This document shows positions 55,473-63,912 of a DNA stretch of 64,000 bases, one piece after another. The DNA is taken from positions 35,557 through 99,556 of the forward strand of contig NZ_QSFA01000009.1 in assembly GCF_003467125.1 (NCBI RefSeq). Reading direction: 5' to 3'. The number at the start of each line of letters is the position of its first letter. Position 1 is the first letter of the stretch. The notes below the pieces were generated by a model. That model searched no databases. It saw nothing but the letters and a program-made list of their open reading frames with translations, and had not been told where the DNA came from. The position numbers were made by a program, and so were the translations under genes. The DNA is from Megasphaera sp. AM44-1BH. GTDB taxonomy: Bacteria; Bacillota; Negativicutes; Veillonellales; Megasphaeraceae.

Positions 55473-55895
55473 ATGGATACGTTTGACAACATTGCCCAGT
55501 ACCCAATTTATTTTGCTCCCGGCTGTCAGCTCCTGCAGTTACAGCCTACGATGGTTTCTGATGTGTATGATTATCTGCGTCGTCTTTTCGGCGACAAAAT
55601 CCGTCTCTACACCCGCTGCTGCGGCCTCGATGACGCCAATCAGCACGACGAAGAAGCCGTGTTTATCACCTTGTGCGATACGTGCTTCAAGATTTACGGC
55701 AGTACCTATGCCAATCTCCACATGCGCGATTTCTGGGATGTATATGATGAATATAAGTCCATTTATCCCCTGGGAGAAAAAGAAGCTGAATTGAGAAAAG
55801 CTCTTAAATCTACTCTCTGTGATTATACTCTTCCTCAGAAAGCCTTGAAAAACTGGATGGAAGAATGGAAAACCTGGAGTACAAAAGAAGATTAA
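55473..55895 (+). CDS. Small CCG-motif cysteine protein, function unknown
   Basis: 140 residues from ATG 55473 (GAGGTG 6 bp upstream). Cysteines are at C18, C49-C50, C68 and C71: C-X30-CCG-X17-CXXC. This resembles the CCG domain of heterodisulfide-reductase-type proteins (C-X31-39-CC-X35-36-CXXC) but with a much shorter second gap. No other domain, signal or membrane helix is present. It may bind an iron-sulfur cluster or zinc and act in thiol or redox sensing. It lies just before reverse rubrerythrin with a near-identical promoter. I do not recognise the family. Confidence 0.7.
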   Translation: MDTFDNIAQYPIYFAPGCQLLQLQPTMVSDVYDYLRRLFGDKIRLYTRCCGLDDANQHDEEAVFITLCDTCFKIYGSTYANLHMRDFWDVYDEYKSIYPLGEKEAELRKALKSTLCDYTLPQKALKNWMEEWKTWSTKED

Positions 55896-55900
55896 CTCTT

Positions 55901-55962
55901 GCAATTATTCCAGTAACCTGCTATAATGTGTTCGTAATAAATAATGATTATTTATTACGAAC
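55901..55962 (+). promoter_or_regulatory. Reverse-rubrerythrin promoter with perfect 33-bp operator
   Basis: TTGCAA at about 55899-55904, 17 bp, TATAAT (55922-55927). Directly downstream, GTTCGTAATAAATAAT (55930-55945), a central G, and its exact complement (55947-55962) form a perfect 16-1-16 palindrome across the start site. Its core AATAATGATTATT resembles Fur/PerR boxes. Repression by the PerR-like regulator (39055-39471) is a reasonable inference. Confidence 0.85.
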
Positions 55963-56018
55963 CGGTAAAGATTTTATCATTATTAAATTATGTTTCATAT
56001 TATTAGGAGGTAACAATC

Positions 56019-56567
56019 ATGAAAAAATTTGTATGCGGCGTTTGCGGTTATGTTTTTGAAGGTAACGATGCTCCGGAAAAGTGTCCTCAGTGTGGCGCTC
56101 CGAAAGAAAAATTCACTCTCGTTCCGGAAGGCCCGAAAACTTATGCTGACGAACATCAGGTAGGCGTTGCCAAAGGCCTCGATGAAAAAGTTGTTGAAGG
56201 TCTCCGCCTCAACTTCACTGGTGAATGTTCCGAAGTTGGCATGTACCTCGCAATGAGCCGTGTCGCTGACCGTCAGGGTTATCCGGAAGTTGCCGAAGCT
56301 TACAAACGCATCGCTTTTGAAGAAGCCGAACACGCTGCTAAATTTGCTGAACTCCTCGGCGAAGTCGTAACGGCTGATACCAAAGAAAACCTCGAAATGC
56401 GTGCCCTCGCTGAACAGGGTGCCTGCGCTGGCAAGAAAGAAATCGCAACGCTGGCTAAACAGCTCGGTTATGATGCTATCCATGACACCGTTCATGAAAT
56501 GGCAAAAGACGAAGCTCGTCATGGCCGTGTATTCGATGGTCTCCTCGCCCGCTACTTCGCAAAATAA
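56019..56567 (+). CDS. Reverse rubrerythrin
   Basis: 182 residues. Unlike classical rubrerythrin, the rubredoxin-like domain is N-terminal (CGVC at 6-9, CPQC at 22-25), followed by a ferritin-like diiron domain with EEAEH near 104-108 and DEARH near 164-168. This order is the oxygen-inducible peroxidase/oxidase seen in clostridia. It removes peroxide using NADH through rubredoxin. TTAGGAGG precedes the ATG. Confidence 0.95.
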   Translation: MKKFVCGVCGYVFEGNDAPEKCPQCGAPKEKFTLVPEGPKTYADEHQVGVAKGLDEKVVEGLRLNFTGECSEVGMYLAMSRVADRQGYPEVAEAYKRIAFEEAEHAAKFAELLGEVVTADTKENLEMRALAEQGACAGKKEIATLAKQLGYDAIHDTVHEMAKDEARHGRVFDGLLARYFAK

Positions 56568-56586
56568 TCTATATAGTGAATCATCA

Positions 56587-56620
56587 ACGACCTGCTGCAT
56601 TGTGGCAGGTCGTTTTTTTT
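56587..56620 (+). terminator. Reverse-rubrerythrin terminator
   Basis: ACGACCTGC and GCAGGTCGT form a perfect 9-bp stem, followed by eight T. Confidence 0.93.
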
Positions 56621-56660
56621 ACAGCGTAAAGCGTACTTCATCCTATTTTGCTATAAAAAA

Positions 56661-56694
56661 AGCGAGTTACCACAAATAATCGTGATAACTCACT
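56661..56694 (-). terminator. nadD terminator
   Basis: AGTGAGTTATCAC pairs with GTGGTAACTCGCT over 13 bp (two G-U) and is followed by TTTTTTT on the minus strand. Confidence 0.9.
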
Positions 56695-56705
56695 TTACAC
56701 CGTTT

Positions 56706-57326
56706 TCATCGCTCCGTATCGTTTCCATAGAGATGGTGTTCCCTGATGTACGTATAGACAGCCGGTGCCAGTTCCTCTCTCTGTTTTTCCTGATGCTGAC
56801 GGATATCATGAGATGAAATATCATCGGCCTGATGATCCAGCAGCCGCACCGAAATGCCATCTTGTTCCACCAGACTTTTTACCATTTCTATCTGCTCACG
56901 GTCATCACTTTTGCGCATTCCCACAAGGAGTCCTGCCATCCTGCCGCATTCCTGCCAGCGATACCAGTAACTGAAGGAAAGGAACGTATCCGAGCCCATG
57001 AGCAAGTACAGCGGATCGTCGGGAAATTTCTGTTTCATCGCGCAAAGCGTATCATAGGTCCGGCAGGAACTCCCCTGCTGTATTTCATAACCATCGACAG
57101 CTACGGGAAATGGCAGATTTTCCACTGCCCGCTGGCACATTTCAATGCGCTGCGACGCCTCCGTATTCAGTTCTTTATAGAATGGCTGGGTCGGCATGAG
57201 AACGACGAGACGTGGATGAACCGCCTTCCAGGCACTGCAGCAGAGCCGGATATGTCCCTGATGAATGGGATTGAAGGTCCCGCCAAACAGGACGATTCCT
57301 TTTTTTGTTCCATCATTCCGGCTCAT
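56706..57326 (-). CDS. nadD: Nicotinate-nucleotide adenylyltransferase
   Basis: 206 residues from ATG 57326 (GTG 57335 is an alternative). GGTFNPIHQGHIR near residue 16 is the nucleotidyl-transfer motif and ISSHDIRQ near 171 the second signature. NadD makes deamido-NAD in NAD synthesis. In many Firmicutes nadD sits beside RNA/ribosome genes; here it lies 20 bp or less after an esterase gene, probably on the same mRNA. Confidence 0.93.
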   Translation of the reverse strand: MSRNDGTKKGIVLFGGTFNPIHQGHIRLCCSAWKAVHPRLVVLMPTQPFYKELNTEASQRIEMCQRAVENLPFPVAVDGYEIQQGSSCRTYDTLCAMKQKFPDDPLYLLMGSDTFLSFSYWYRWQECGRMAGLLVGMRKSDDREQIEMVKSLVEQDGISVRLLDHQADDISSHDIRQHQEKQREELAPAVYTYIREHHLYGNDTER

Positions 57327-57345
57327 GCTGCTCACCCTTTCCTTT

Positions 57346-58158
57346 TTATTTTACGACAAACTGCGGTTTGTAATCATCGAGACGCTGCTTGATTGGCAGC
57401 CACTGAAGGACTCGTTTGATGTTGCGGTCCCAGAAATCCCACGTATGATCGCCATCTTCCGTCCACAGTTCAATATCTGCCAGATCTTTGACCTTGTCAT
57501 AAAAAGCAATATTATAATCATGGAGGAAATCCTGATTGCCTACGGCACATACCATCTTCGGCAGTTTCTTACCGGCTTTGACGGCATTCTGGAATTCTAC
57601 GACCAGGTCATTTTCACCGCCACGGGGATCTTTATTATCAAAGGTCATGAGACGTTCTGCATCCGAATAGAGCTCCTTCGATTCATACATGACTCCGATA
57701 TCTACGACACCAGACAGACTGGCTGCTGCGGCATACTGGTCCGGGCAGAGGGCTGCTGCATGGAGTGCGCCATATCCACCCATGGACAGGCCGGCAATGA
57801 ATGTGTCTTCCCGTTTCTGCGATACCTGGAACATATTGCCGATAACCTTCGGCAGTTCCTGGGTAATGTAATCAAAGTACCGGTATCCATGGGGCTGGTT
57901 GATATAATGGCCACGGCCCGTCGTAGGCATGACGACGACGAGGCCCATATCCATGACGTATTGTTCCACGTTGGTGAAACGGATCCAGCCTGTCTGGTCA
58001 CGCATGATGCCATGGAGGAGATACAGTACAGGGAATGGCGGTTTGATGACATCCCGCAGAGGTTCCGGCGTGCGGGTACAGTTCTGCGGATAAATAACTT
58101 CGATTCCCGTATCAATGCGTAAAACATCTGAGTAAAATTCAATGTGAAGTGACGGCAT
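57346..58158 (-). CDS. Alpha/beta-hydrolase esterase (EstA/tributyrin-esterase type)
   Basis: 270 residues without a signal peptide. PVLYLLHGIMRDQTGW near 43 is the oxyanion region, GLSMGGYGALHAA near 122 is the nucleophile elbow, and DGDHTWDFW near 239 supplies the catalytic His. The group includes acetyl-xylan and tributyrin esterases and S-formylglutathione hydrolase. It lies 48 bp after the YkvI-like gene. Function in the adjacent cluster is possible but unproven. Confidence 0.85.
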   Translation of the reverse strand: MPSLHIEFYSDVLRIDTGIEVIYPQNCTRTPEPLRDVIKPPFPVLYLLHGIMRDQTGWIRFTNVEQYVMDMGLVVVMPTTGRGHYINQPHGYRYFDYITQELPKVIGNMFQVSQKREDTFIAGLSMGGYGALHAAALCPDQYAAAASLSGVVDIGVMYESKELYSDAERLMTFDNKDPRGGENDLVVEFQNAVKAGKKLPKMVCAVGNQDFLHDYNIAFYDKVKDLADIELWTEDGDHTWDFWDRNIKRVLQWLPIKQRLDDYKPQFVVK

Positions 58159-58206
58159 AGTGACTTCCTCCCTTACTATTATAGTATAAACTATGCATAT
58201 ACGACG

Positions 58207-59391
58207 TTATTTCTGTTCCGGATAGGTCCCATCCTGTTTGTCTTTGTACATTCTCCAGGGAACGGCCAGGAAAAGGATATAAATCAGGAACGGTGCCGAA
58301 ACGAGTGTAAAAGCGACATAACCTTTGGCAACGATCGTCAGGATACCCAGGCGGCTGAATGCGACACTGATGAGGGTGACGATGACACCGATGACAGCAC
58401 GGCGATAGAACGCCGTCTTATTGGCCATGATATTGTGGCGGGCCGACAACAACTGGAATCGTTCGCTGATGCCGAATAACAGGCCTACGCCGGTACTCAG
58501 CATAGCGGAAACGGCAATGGCAACATACAGATACCGTGTCCAGTCAGCAGAATGAACGATATCGTGAAGGAGATACAGCATAGGGATGCTTTCTTTCGTG
58601 ATATGAGGCATGCCGGCGGCAAACAGAATAGTGCAGAGCATGGTACCGCCGCCACAGAGAATCGCCGTACCCAGAGCTGCCAGGAAGGTATCTTTCTTGC
58701 TGCGGATTGTCACAAGGCAGGAAGGAACAGCCGCATTGGCGCCACATGTAAAGAGGATAATCGACGAGAAAACGATGACCCAGGCATAGCCTGTCGTAAG
58801 ACCGTAATCAGCAGCTGTAGAGCCCGATTCGATGAACTGGTCCGCTGCCGGCCAGCATGTACCGATACTGATGAAGAAAATGAAAATAATGATGGCAATG
58901 ATCAGAATAGTCAACGTGTTGCCCAGTTTCATGACCAGATTAGCACCCTTTAGCGTAAAGCCAATCATGAAAACGCCAAAGAGAAGGGTCCCGACCATAT
59001 TAGGAATACCAAAGGTCTGTTCCAGAATAATAGCGGCACCGGAAATCATGCCGGCGGCTACGAGGAAAATCTGTACCAGAGAAAAGAAATCCTTAAAAAT
59101 CCCCAGTACCTGCCGTACAGCCGGATTTTTGTAAATCATATCCGATTGTTCCCGGTAATCTTTCGGTTTGTAAATACGGTTGAATTCAAAGGTCAGCCAG
59201 CACCAGATAAAAGTCAGGATACCGACCAGAAGCGGCCCCCAGATGACACCTGCCGAACCGGCTTTCAGATAATAGGCTACGGTCTGCGTCCCTGCGGCAA
59301 ATCCCGGTCCTACATAACTACTGAACATCAACGCCGCAATGGACAATGCCCCTACGACATTTACTTTCGAAATCTGTTTCCCATCATTCAT
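58207..59391 (-). CDS. YkvI-family membrane transporter
   Basis: 394 residues, about 10-11 membrane helices. The glycine-rich first helix SSYVGPGFAAGTQTVAYYLKAG and overall layout fit the YkvI family of the APC superfamily, whose substrates are mostly unknown. It is 47 bp after the LarA homologue with no terminator between, so it is likely the importer for the cluster's substrate. GGAGGTATC precedes the ATG. Confidence 0.8.
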   Translation of the reverse strand: MNDGKQISKVNVVGALSIAALMFSSYVGPGFAAGTQTVAYYLKAGSAGVIWGPLLVGILTFIWCWLTFEFNRIYKPKDYREQSDMIYKNPAVRQVLGIFKDFFSLVQIFLVAAGMISGAAIILEQTFGIPNMVGTLLFGVFMIGFTLKGANLVMKLGNTLTILIIAIIIFIFFISIGTCWPAADQFIESGSTAADYGLTTGYAWVIVFSSIILFTCGANAAVPSCLVTIRSKKDTFLAALGTAILCGGGTMLCTILFAAGMPHITKESIPMLYLLHDIVHSADWTRYLYVAIAVSAMLSTGVGLLFGISERFQLLSARHNIMANKTAFYRRAVIGVIVTLISVAFSRLGILTIVAKGYVAFTLVSAPFLIYILFLAVPWRMYKDKQDGTYPEQK

Positions 59392-59438
59392 GATATGATA
59401 CCTCCAGTGGATAGATGAATCAGGTCAGTCTATATTCG

Positions 59439-60689
59439 TTACACATTGAGTATTCCGTCCGGCGTGTACACGACAGGCACATCGTCTTCCAACACTTCCA
59501 GTTCCGGATTTTCTTTGACTATCTGAGCCGACACGAGCAGTTCCTGAACATGAAGTGTGTTTTCTATGATAGCAATGCGTCCATCCGGTCCGGGATTGGC
59601 CAATGCATAGGCCTGACTGATAGCTTCTTCTTCCGTATCGAAGTACACAGGGATCTTGCCCCGTTCGAGATAGGTCGTAGGAATGAGGTTGGAATACATG
59701 GATTCCCGGTCTATCTGACTGACCAGACCTTTCGTCGTTATGTCGGCAAGACCGATACCCAGGGCATTTCCATAGGAATGTTCATTCATACGGAGAGCGA
59801 CGAGCATATGGATATCCGGGCTTTCCGGTTCTTCCACACCGCGCACGCGGATACGTCCGATGACTTTCGTATCCATCCCGGTCCCACTATAAATCTTTCC
59901 TATTTCCTTGACGACAACCAGATCGTACTGGCTGCCTGGCAGATGCGGTACGAGACTGCGGGCCAGAAGCTGGAGTTTCGCATCGGTTTCAATATACGTT
60001 TCTACAGGCACACCCTGGAGGAGGTATGTCTGATCATTGGAATTTTCAACGATGGCCAGGCCGCAGAGAATGGGCGCTTTCTGCAACGACACCTTGCAGG
60101 ACTGGGCAATGGACTGGGCCAGACCATGGGCATGCATGGCCGAACAGCCATCTTTTTTCCCGAGGCCGATGGCTATCATTTTGACGATGCCGCTTTCATT
60201 GGGAGCCGAAAAATCTGTATGCGGTTTTACCCGGTTGCAGACAATGATTCCATCCGATTCATAAGCATTTTTATCGAAATATACAGGAGCGCCATTTTCC
60301 GTTTCTCCCAGATATACCGTTTCCATGGACGAACGGATAGGGCAGTCCATCGTTTCTTCCGTAATGCCATATCCTTTCAGTACGTCAATCTGCCCCTGGG
60401 CTGTCGCACCGCCATGGCTTCCCATGGCAGGGACAATGAATGGATGTCCCCCTTTTGCCTTGACATAGTCAGCAATACTGCGGATAATAGTTGCAATATT
60501 GGCAATCCCCCGGCTGCCAGCCGTAATGGCAATCTGTTTATCGCGCAATTTGTCATCCAGCGTCAGTTTATCCAGTTCCTGCCGTACCGCAGCGGGAATG
60601 TCACTGATGCAGTCTGTCGGGAAGTGCTGCCGTACCCGTATGAGATGAGGCAGTTCCTGCTTTTTCAAATCTAACATGTCACGTTTCAA
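59439..60689 (-). CDS. LarA-like (DUF2088) nickel-pincer isomerase homologue
   Basis: 416 residues from TTG 60689, or 412 from ATG 60677; neither has an ideal ribosome site. PAMGSHGGATAQGQ near 116 and NRVKPHTDFSAPNESGIVKMIAIGLGKKDG near 182 match the wider lactate racemase (LarA) family, in which His and Lys bind the nickel-pincer cofactor. Homologues racemise or epimerise 2-hydroxy acids. Cofactor genes larB, larC and larE are not in the window. It is in a cluster with unknown subunits and a transporter, so its substrate is probably not lactate. Confidence 0.82.
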   Translation of the reverse strand: MKRDMLDLKKQELPHLIRVRQHFPTDCISDIPAAVRQELDKLTLDDKLRDKQIAITAGSRGIANIATIIRSIADYVKAKGGHPFIVPAMGSHGGATAQGQIDVLKGYGITEETMDCPIRSSMETVYLGETENGAPVYFDKNAYESDGIIVCNRVKPHTDFSAPNESGIVKMIAIGLGKKDGCSAMHAHGLAQSIAQSCKVSLQKAPILCGLAIVENSNDQTYLLQGVPVETYIETDAKLQLLARSLVPHLPGSQYDLVVVKEIGKIYSGTGMDTKVIGRIRVRGVEEPESPDIHMLVALRMNEHSYGNALGIGLADITTKGLVSQIDRESMYSNLIPTTYLERGKIPVYFDTEEEAISQAYALANPGPDGRIAIIENTLHVQELLVSAQIVKENPELEVLEDDVPVVYTPDGILNV

Positions 60690-60760
60690 CTCTCTTTCTT
60701 CACGATCATCACGAACAATTTGTCTTGCATACGTTTCAGTTTAAATCATATAGTTATCGT

Positions 60761-61357
60761 TTAGAATGATATGTTATTATCAGATAAACAAATCCGTTCT
60801 TCTTTTTGTTCATCACCACAGGCCAGTATGCCTTCTCCGCCACTGCCATCGGTAACGTACAAGTAGGCAGAAACAGATTGCTGTTTCAGATGCAGCCGCA
60901 CATCATCCCAGGTAAACTGTTGTCCCGGGTATTCCAGGTACTCCCGCATTTTCCAGGCCGCCTGCCGGCTTCCCTGCAATAACAGTCCCGGTCCTCCTGC
61001 ATACGACAGGCACCAGACCTGTGGGAGGATTTCCGCCATATGTTCATCGATGACATGGGCTTCTCCCCCCAGGGATCCGATAATACCGCCTGTCCGTGGC
61101 CCATTCTGCCAGGCCGCTATATTGGCGGCCGCTGCCAGAACAGCGAGCGGGCAGAGCCAGGTCACATAATCTGCCAGATACTGGTCAAGCGCTACAGGAT
61201 CTGTAATACATCGTACGTCTTCCCTCTGATATGCCGTCAGACTCCGTCTGATTTGTCCATCAACGCCATCCAGGTCCTCTGCCCTGCACCAGACGCCGAC
61301 AGCCGCCGGTACCTGATACAGGCAGGTTCTGTAGAGTCGTACCCTGTAATCATTCAT
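60761..61357 (-). CDS. Unrecognised protein in the LarA-homologue cluster
   Basis: 198 residues, no signal or membrane helix. I recognise no family. A glycine-rich stretch (NGPRTGGIIGSLGGEAHVIDEHM, centred near residue 92) and LSYAGGPGLLLQG near 115 suggest a nucleotide or cofactor site. Its start codon overlaps the stop of the MoCF-domain gene (TGATG), so the two are translated together and probably interact. Confidence 0.7.
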   Translation of the reverse strand: MNDYRVRLYRTCLYQVPAAVGVWCRAEDLDGVDGQIRRSLTAYQREDVRCITDPVALDQYLADYVTWLCPLAVLAAAANIAAWQNGPRTGGIIGSLGGEAHVIDEHMAEILPQVWCLSYAGGPGLLLQGSRQAAWKMREYLEYPGQQFTWDDVRLHLKQQSVSAYLYVTDGSGGEGILACGDEQKEERICLSDNNISF

Positions 61358-61860
61358 CAGGGATACTGCTTTCTCACAGCCTCCGCCATGGCTGCATTGA
61401 TGGTTTCCAGATTGTCTGATGCGGCATTTTTCACGAATGCTTCAATCGCTGCGCTGGCTTCGACAAACGGACCTGGCAGGTTCAGAACCAGTGCATCACC
61501 CAATCTGCCACATACCAGGCAGCTCCACAAATGACCGTTCTTGCCAAAGAGCTGCCGGCTGGCACTGGGCGACAACATCGCTTCCAGTGCTGTGTGGGTA
61601 AAATCTTTTCCCAGCGTAGAACTGTAACGGTGTCCTCCACCGCTCCCCCCGATGAGCACGACCAGATCCGATACGGCTGCAGCCTTGCGGATGGCCTGTT
61701 CGATTTTATCTTCTTCATCTGTCACCGGCGCAATACGGGTAATCTGCATTTCCGGATTGTAGCGCACCAGCTGCTGCACGACAGCAGCACTATCGGTATC
61801 AAAGACGATACCCGCTTTGATTTCATCACCGGTGGGAATAATCGTCGCCGTATCAATCAT
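61357..61860 (-). CDS. MoCF-domain (MogA/MoeA-like) protein
   Basis: 167 residues from ATG 61860 (AAAGGTGG upstream; the frame opens at 61899). TIIPTGDEIKAGIVFDTDS at the start, VVLIGGSGGGHRYS near 76 and LVLNLPGPFVEA near 131 are the molybdopterin-binding fold motifs. MoCF domains bind molybdopterin or act in adenylation and cleavage, but here there is no molybdenum gene nearby, so a different ligand is likely. The start overlaps the previous gene's stop by 8 bp. Confidence 0.75.
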   Translation of the reverse strand: MIDTATIIPTGDEIKAGIVFDTDSAAVVQQLVRYNPEMQITRIAPVTDEEDKIEQAIRKAAAVSDLVVLIGGSGGGHRYSSTLGKDFTHTALEAMLSPSASRQLFGKNGHLWSCLVCGRLGDALVLNLPGPFVEASAAIEAFVKNAASDNLETINAAMAEAVRKQYP

Positions 61861-62215
61861 GATGAATCCACCTTTCCCGGGCACAGTAGTCGTGGTCACG
61901 CTGGGGAATATGATTGATATCGACAGGTACGATTTTTTCCGCTCCTGCCAGTTTCGCCAGCTCCGTCGCCGTAACCCCTTCTGTCGTCGAAATAGCCTGG
62001 ATCAGACCATGTTCGTCTTTCTGTATCTGTTCCGGATCGATACCATATATATCCATATCAATAGACGAACCGGTTACACCAATGACCCGGACGACAGAAT
62101 GAAATTTATCCATCAGGATTTTTTCCAGTGCCCGCGTGTCCAGTCCTTTGACATCGAGTCCCTGTACTTTGACAACGGTCTTATCCGTATAGACAATAAT
62201 ATTTTCATCAGCCAT
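61853..62215 (-). CDS. Unrecognised small protein in the LarA-homologue cluster
   Basis: 120 residues, soluble. Its sequence alternates strands and helices (VVKVQGLDVKGLDTRALEKILMD; VRVIGVTGSSIDMDIYG) like a small alpha/beta subunit. No family is recognised. The C-terminus HDYCARERW has a single cysteine. GGGGATTT precedes the ATG. It overlaps the MoCF gene by 8 bp. Confidence 0.7.
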   Translation of the reverse strand: MADENIIVYTDKTVVKVQGLDVKGLDTRALEKILMDKFHSVVRVIGVTGSSIDMDIYGIDPEQIQKDEHGLIQAISTTEGVTATELAKLAGAEKIVPVDINHIPQRDHDYCARERWIHHD

Positions 62216-62234
62216 GGCAAATCCCCTGTTTCTA

Positions 62235-63239
62235 TCAGATTTCTTTTTCTACCAGCAGATCATCGGCATGATACTTTTTGGCCTGTTCCACGCCCGGCAG
62301 GATTTCATCGGCATGGGCGATGACTTCATCTGCCGTCATATGAGACGTCTGTTTCATCCATTCCCGCGTGCAGCCGATGCTGTCCAGTTCTGCCTGGGCG
62401 GCCGGTGTAATGCGGTCAAAGTCGATGGGTGTACCCATAGCGCGGGCAATAGACAGGACGACAGGCGAGCAGCCAATATCACGGGCCGGTACGCAGCCGC
62501 ACTGGAGAGCGCGGATAGTCAGACGGGCAATGACCTTCTTATCGCAGACGATGCAGGGAATATACTGTTTCAACGTCTTGGCATAGGCACCGGAACCATG
62601 AGCCGTATCGCCGGCTTCAAACTGCGGATGCGGGAATACACGACCGTACATTTCAGCGACGGTCATACCGATGCCGACAGAAATGACCTGACCGGTCAGA
62701 CCGACGAGGACGTCACCGTGATGCATACATTCGAGCTGGCCCAGAATCGGGAACAGGACTTCATCCATAGTGATGATATTCATCATTTCCGTTGCGGAAT
62801 TGTTGTTGGAAGCCCGGCCGGTAATGACGACATTATGGACAGGAATCTTCTTGTCTTTCGGGTTCGGGCCACGGAACATTTTCTTTTCCGGGAATAATTT
62901 CTTCCACTGTTTCAGATGGGGTTCCTTTTCTACGAGTTCATCGGAGAGGGTGATTTCCTGCATGGGCAGGATGCCGAATTCATTATTGACTTTGCCATTA
63001 TCGGAAGCCCCCATGCGGACGATAGCCCCTTCGACGACAATGCCGTCACTGGTTGTCGTCACGGCATCCATATCAAATATATTGATAGCAGCCGGCCCTT
63101 CAATCGTAGAAGCTACCTTGCGGATAGCATCATCCTGGGAAAGACCACTCTTTTCAATTTCTTTGACATCGAGAAATACAACCGATACAGGTATAATCTT
63201 ATTATCAATATCCCCACCGGGCAGAACTTTATATTTCAT
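62235..63239 (-). CDS. Unrecognised cysteine-containing protein, cluster core
   Basis: 334 residues, soluble. The C-terminal half has several cysteines in conserved-looking contexts: LECMHHGD, IPCIVCDKK, LQCGCVPARDIGCSP and SIGC. Glycine-rich GLTGQVISVGIGMTVAEMYG and GDTAHGSGAYA suggest a catalytic or cofactor pocket. I considered a proline- or glycine-reductase subunit but found no convincing match. It is probably the main enzyme of the cluster. A strong AGGAGG precedes the ATG, 15 bp after the first gene. Confidence 0.72.
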   Translation of the reverse strand: MKYKVLPGGDIDNKIIPVSVVFLDVKEIEKSGLSQDDAIRKVASTIEGPAAINIFDMDAVTTTSDGIVVEGAIVRMGASDNGKVNNEFGILPMQEITLSDELVEKEPHLKQWKKLFPEKKMFRGPNPKDKKIPVHNVVITGRASNNNSATEMMNIITMDEVLFPILGQLECMHHGDVLVGLTGQVISVGIGMTVAEMYGRVFPHPQFEAGDTAHGSGAYAKTLKQYIPCIVCDKKVIARLTIRALQCGCVPARDIGCSPVVLSIARAMGTPIDFDRITPAAQAELDSIGCTREWMKQTSHMTADEVIAHADEILPGVEQAKKYHADDLLVEKEI

Positions 63240-63254
63240 GATGTATGCGCCTCC

Positions 63255-63638
63255 TTAGTGCAGACCCAGTTTTGGTCTTCTGTCTTCAATATCCGTGCAG
63301 CCGTCAAATTCTGTTTCTTCTGTAGGATGAATGATATTGATGACTTCCATGATAATCTTCGTCGTCTTGCCGTTTTCGTCCTTGCCCTTGATAAGAACAG
63401 TATGCATCGTTTCGGGAACACGGGGCAGTACGAGGACTTCTACATGCTGTACATCATCCCGGCCAGCGATTTCATGGACTGCTTCTTCAATACGGCCTGT
63501 ACGCAGTGACTGCATCTTGGCACTGTGCAGACTTTCCAGACCATGGATTTCCATCGTCTTCGTGTCATCCACGTCGTGGACAGCGACATACATTTTCTTG
63601 ATAAATTCCGGGAGTTTGGTGTGCATGAACCTGAACAT
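63255..63638 (-). CDS. Unrecognised small protein, first gene of the cluster
   Basis: 127 residues, soluble. An HEI-GRDD segment (residues 54-61) and the C-terminal DGCTDIED with one cysteine are visible. It could be a small partner of the 334-residue protein. GAGAGGAG precedes ATG 63638. It is directly behind the operator-promoter at 63691-63747. Confidence 0.7.
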   Translation of the reverse strand: MFRFMHTKLPEFIKKMYVAVHDVDDTKTMEIHGLESLHSAKMQSLRTGRIEEAVHEIAGRDDVQHVEVLVLPRVPETMHTVLIKGKDENGKTTKIIMEVINIIHPTEETEFDGCTDIEDRRPKLGLH

Positions 63639-63690
63639 AGTACTCTCTCCTCTCTAAAACACTATTCTAGAATTTCTTAATTACGTGCAT

Positions 63691-63747
63691 CCGGTATACC
63701 GATATACCGGTATACTATTATTATAATCTTCCAGTTATGTTTGTCAA
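63691..63747 (-). promoter_or_regulatory. Cluster promoter with GGTATACC-rich operator
   Basis: TTGACA (63742-63747), 16 bp, TATAAT (63720-63725) on the minus strand. Just downstream, 63691-63715 holds overlapping palindromes: GGTATACC, then ATATACCGGTAT, so that GTATACCG and CGGTATAC face each other. This form suits a GntR- or TetR-type repressor. No such regulator gene is in the window. Confidence 0.8.
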
Positions 63748-63874
63748 TAATAGTTATATTGCTAAAATATCATTGTTCGTTATTTTGTTATACAAAATAG
63801 TTTTAACCATCCTATTGGAAATAGACGGCTTGTAAGTATATAATCCCATCTTTGACACTTTTAAAATAAAAAAA

Positions 63875-63912
63875 ATGCTCGCAAAGCCTGCTGTAATGGG
63901 CTTCGTGAGCAT
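63875..63912. terminator. Hairpin terminator near the right edge
   Basis: ATGCTC...AAGCC and GGCTT...GAGCAT form an imperfect stem with A-run on the left and T-run on the right, so it can serve either strand. Confidence 0.75.

Noticed and set aside
59415..60674. 419-codon open frame antisense to the LarA homologue
   Set aside because: It covers the LarA-like gene, whose motifs are clear on the other strand; no start site or family signal.
62235..63638. Proline- or glycine-reductase subunits
   Set aside because: The small cysteine-bearing proteins suggested it, but motifs I recall for PrdA/GrdE are absent, no in-frame UGA selenocysteine codon with coding continuation was seen, and no racemase or PrdB-like gene is present.
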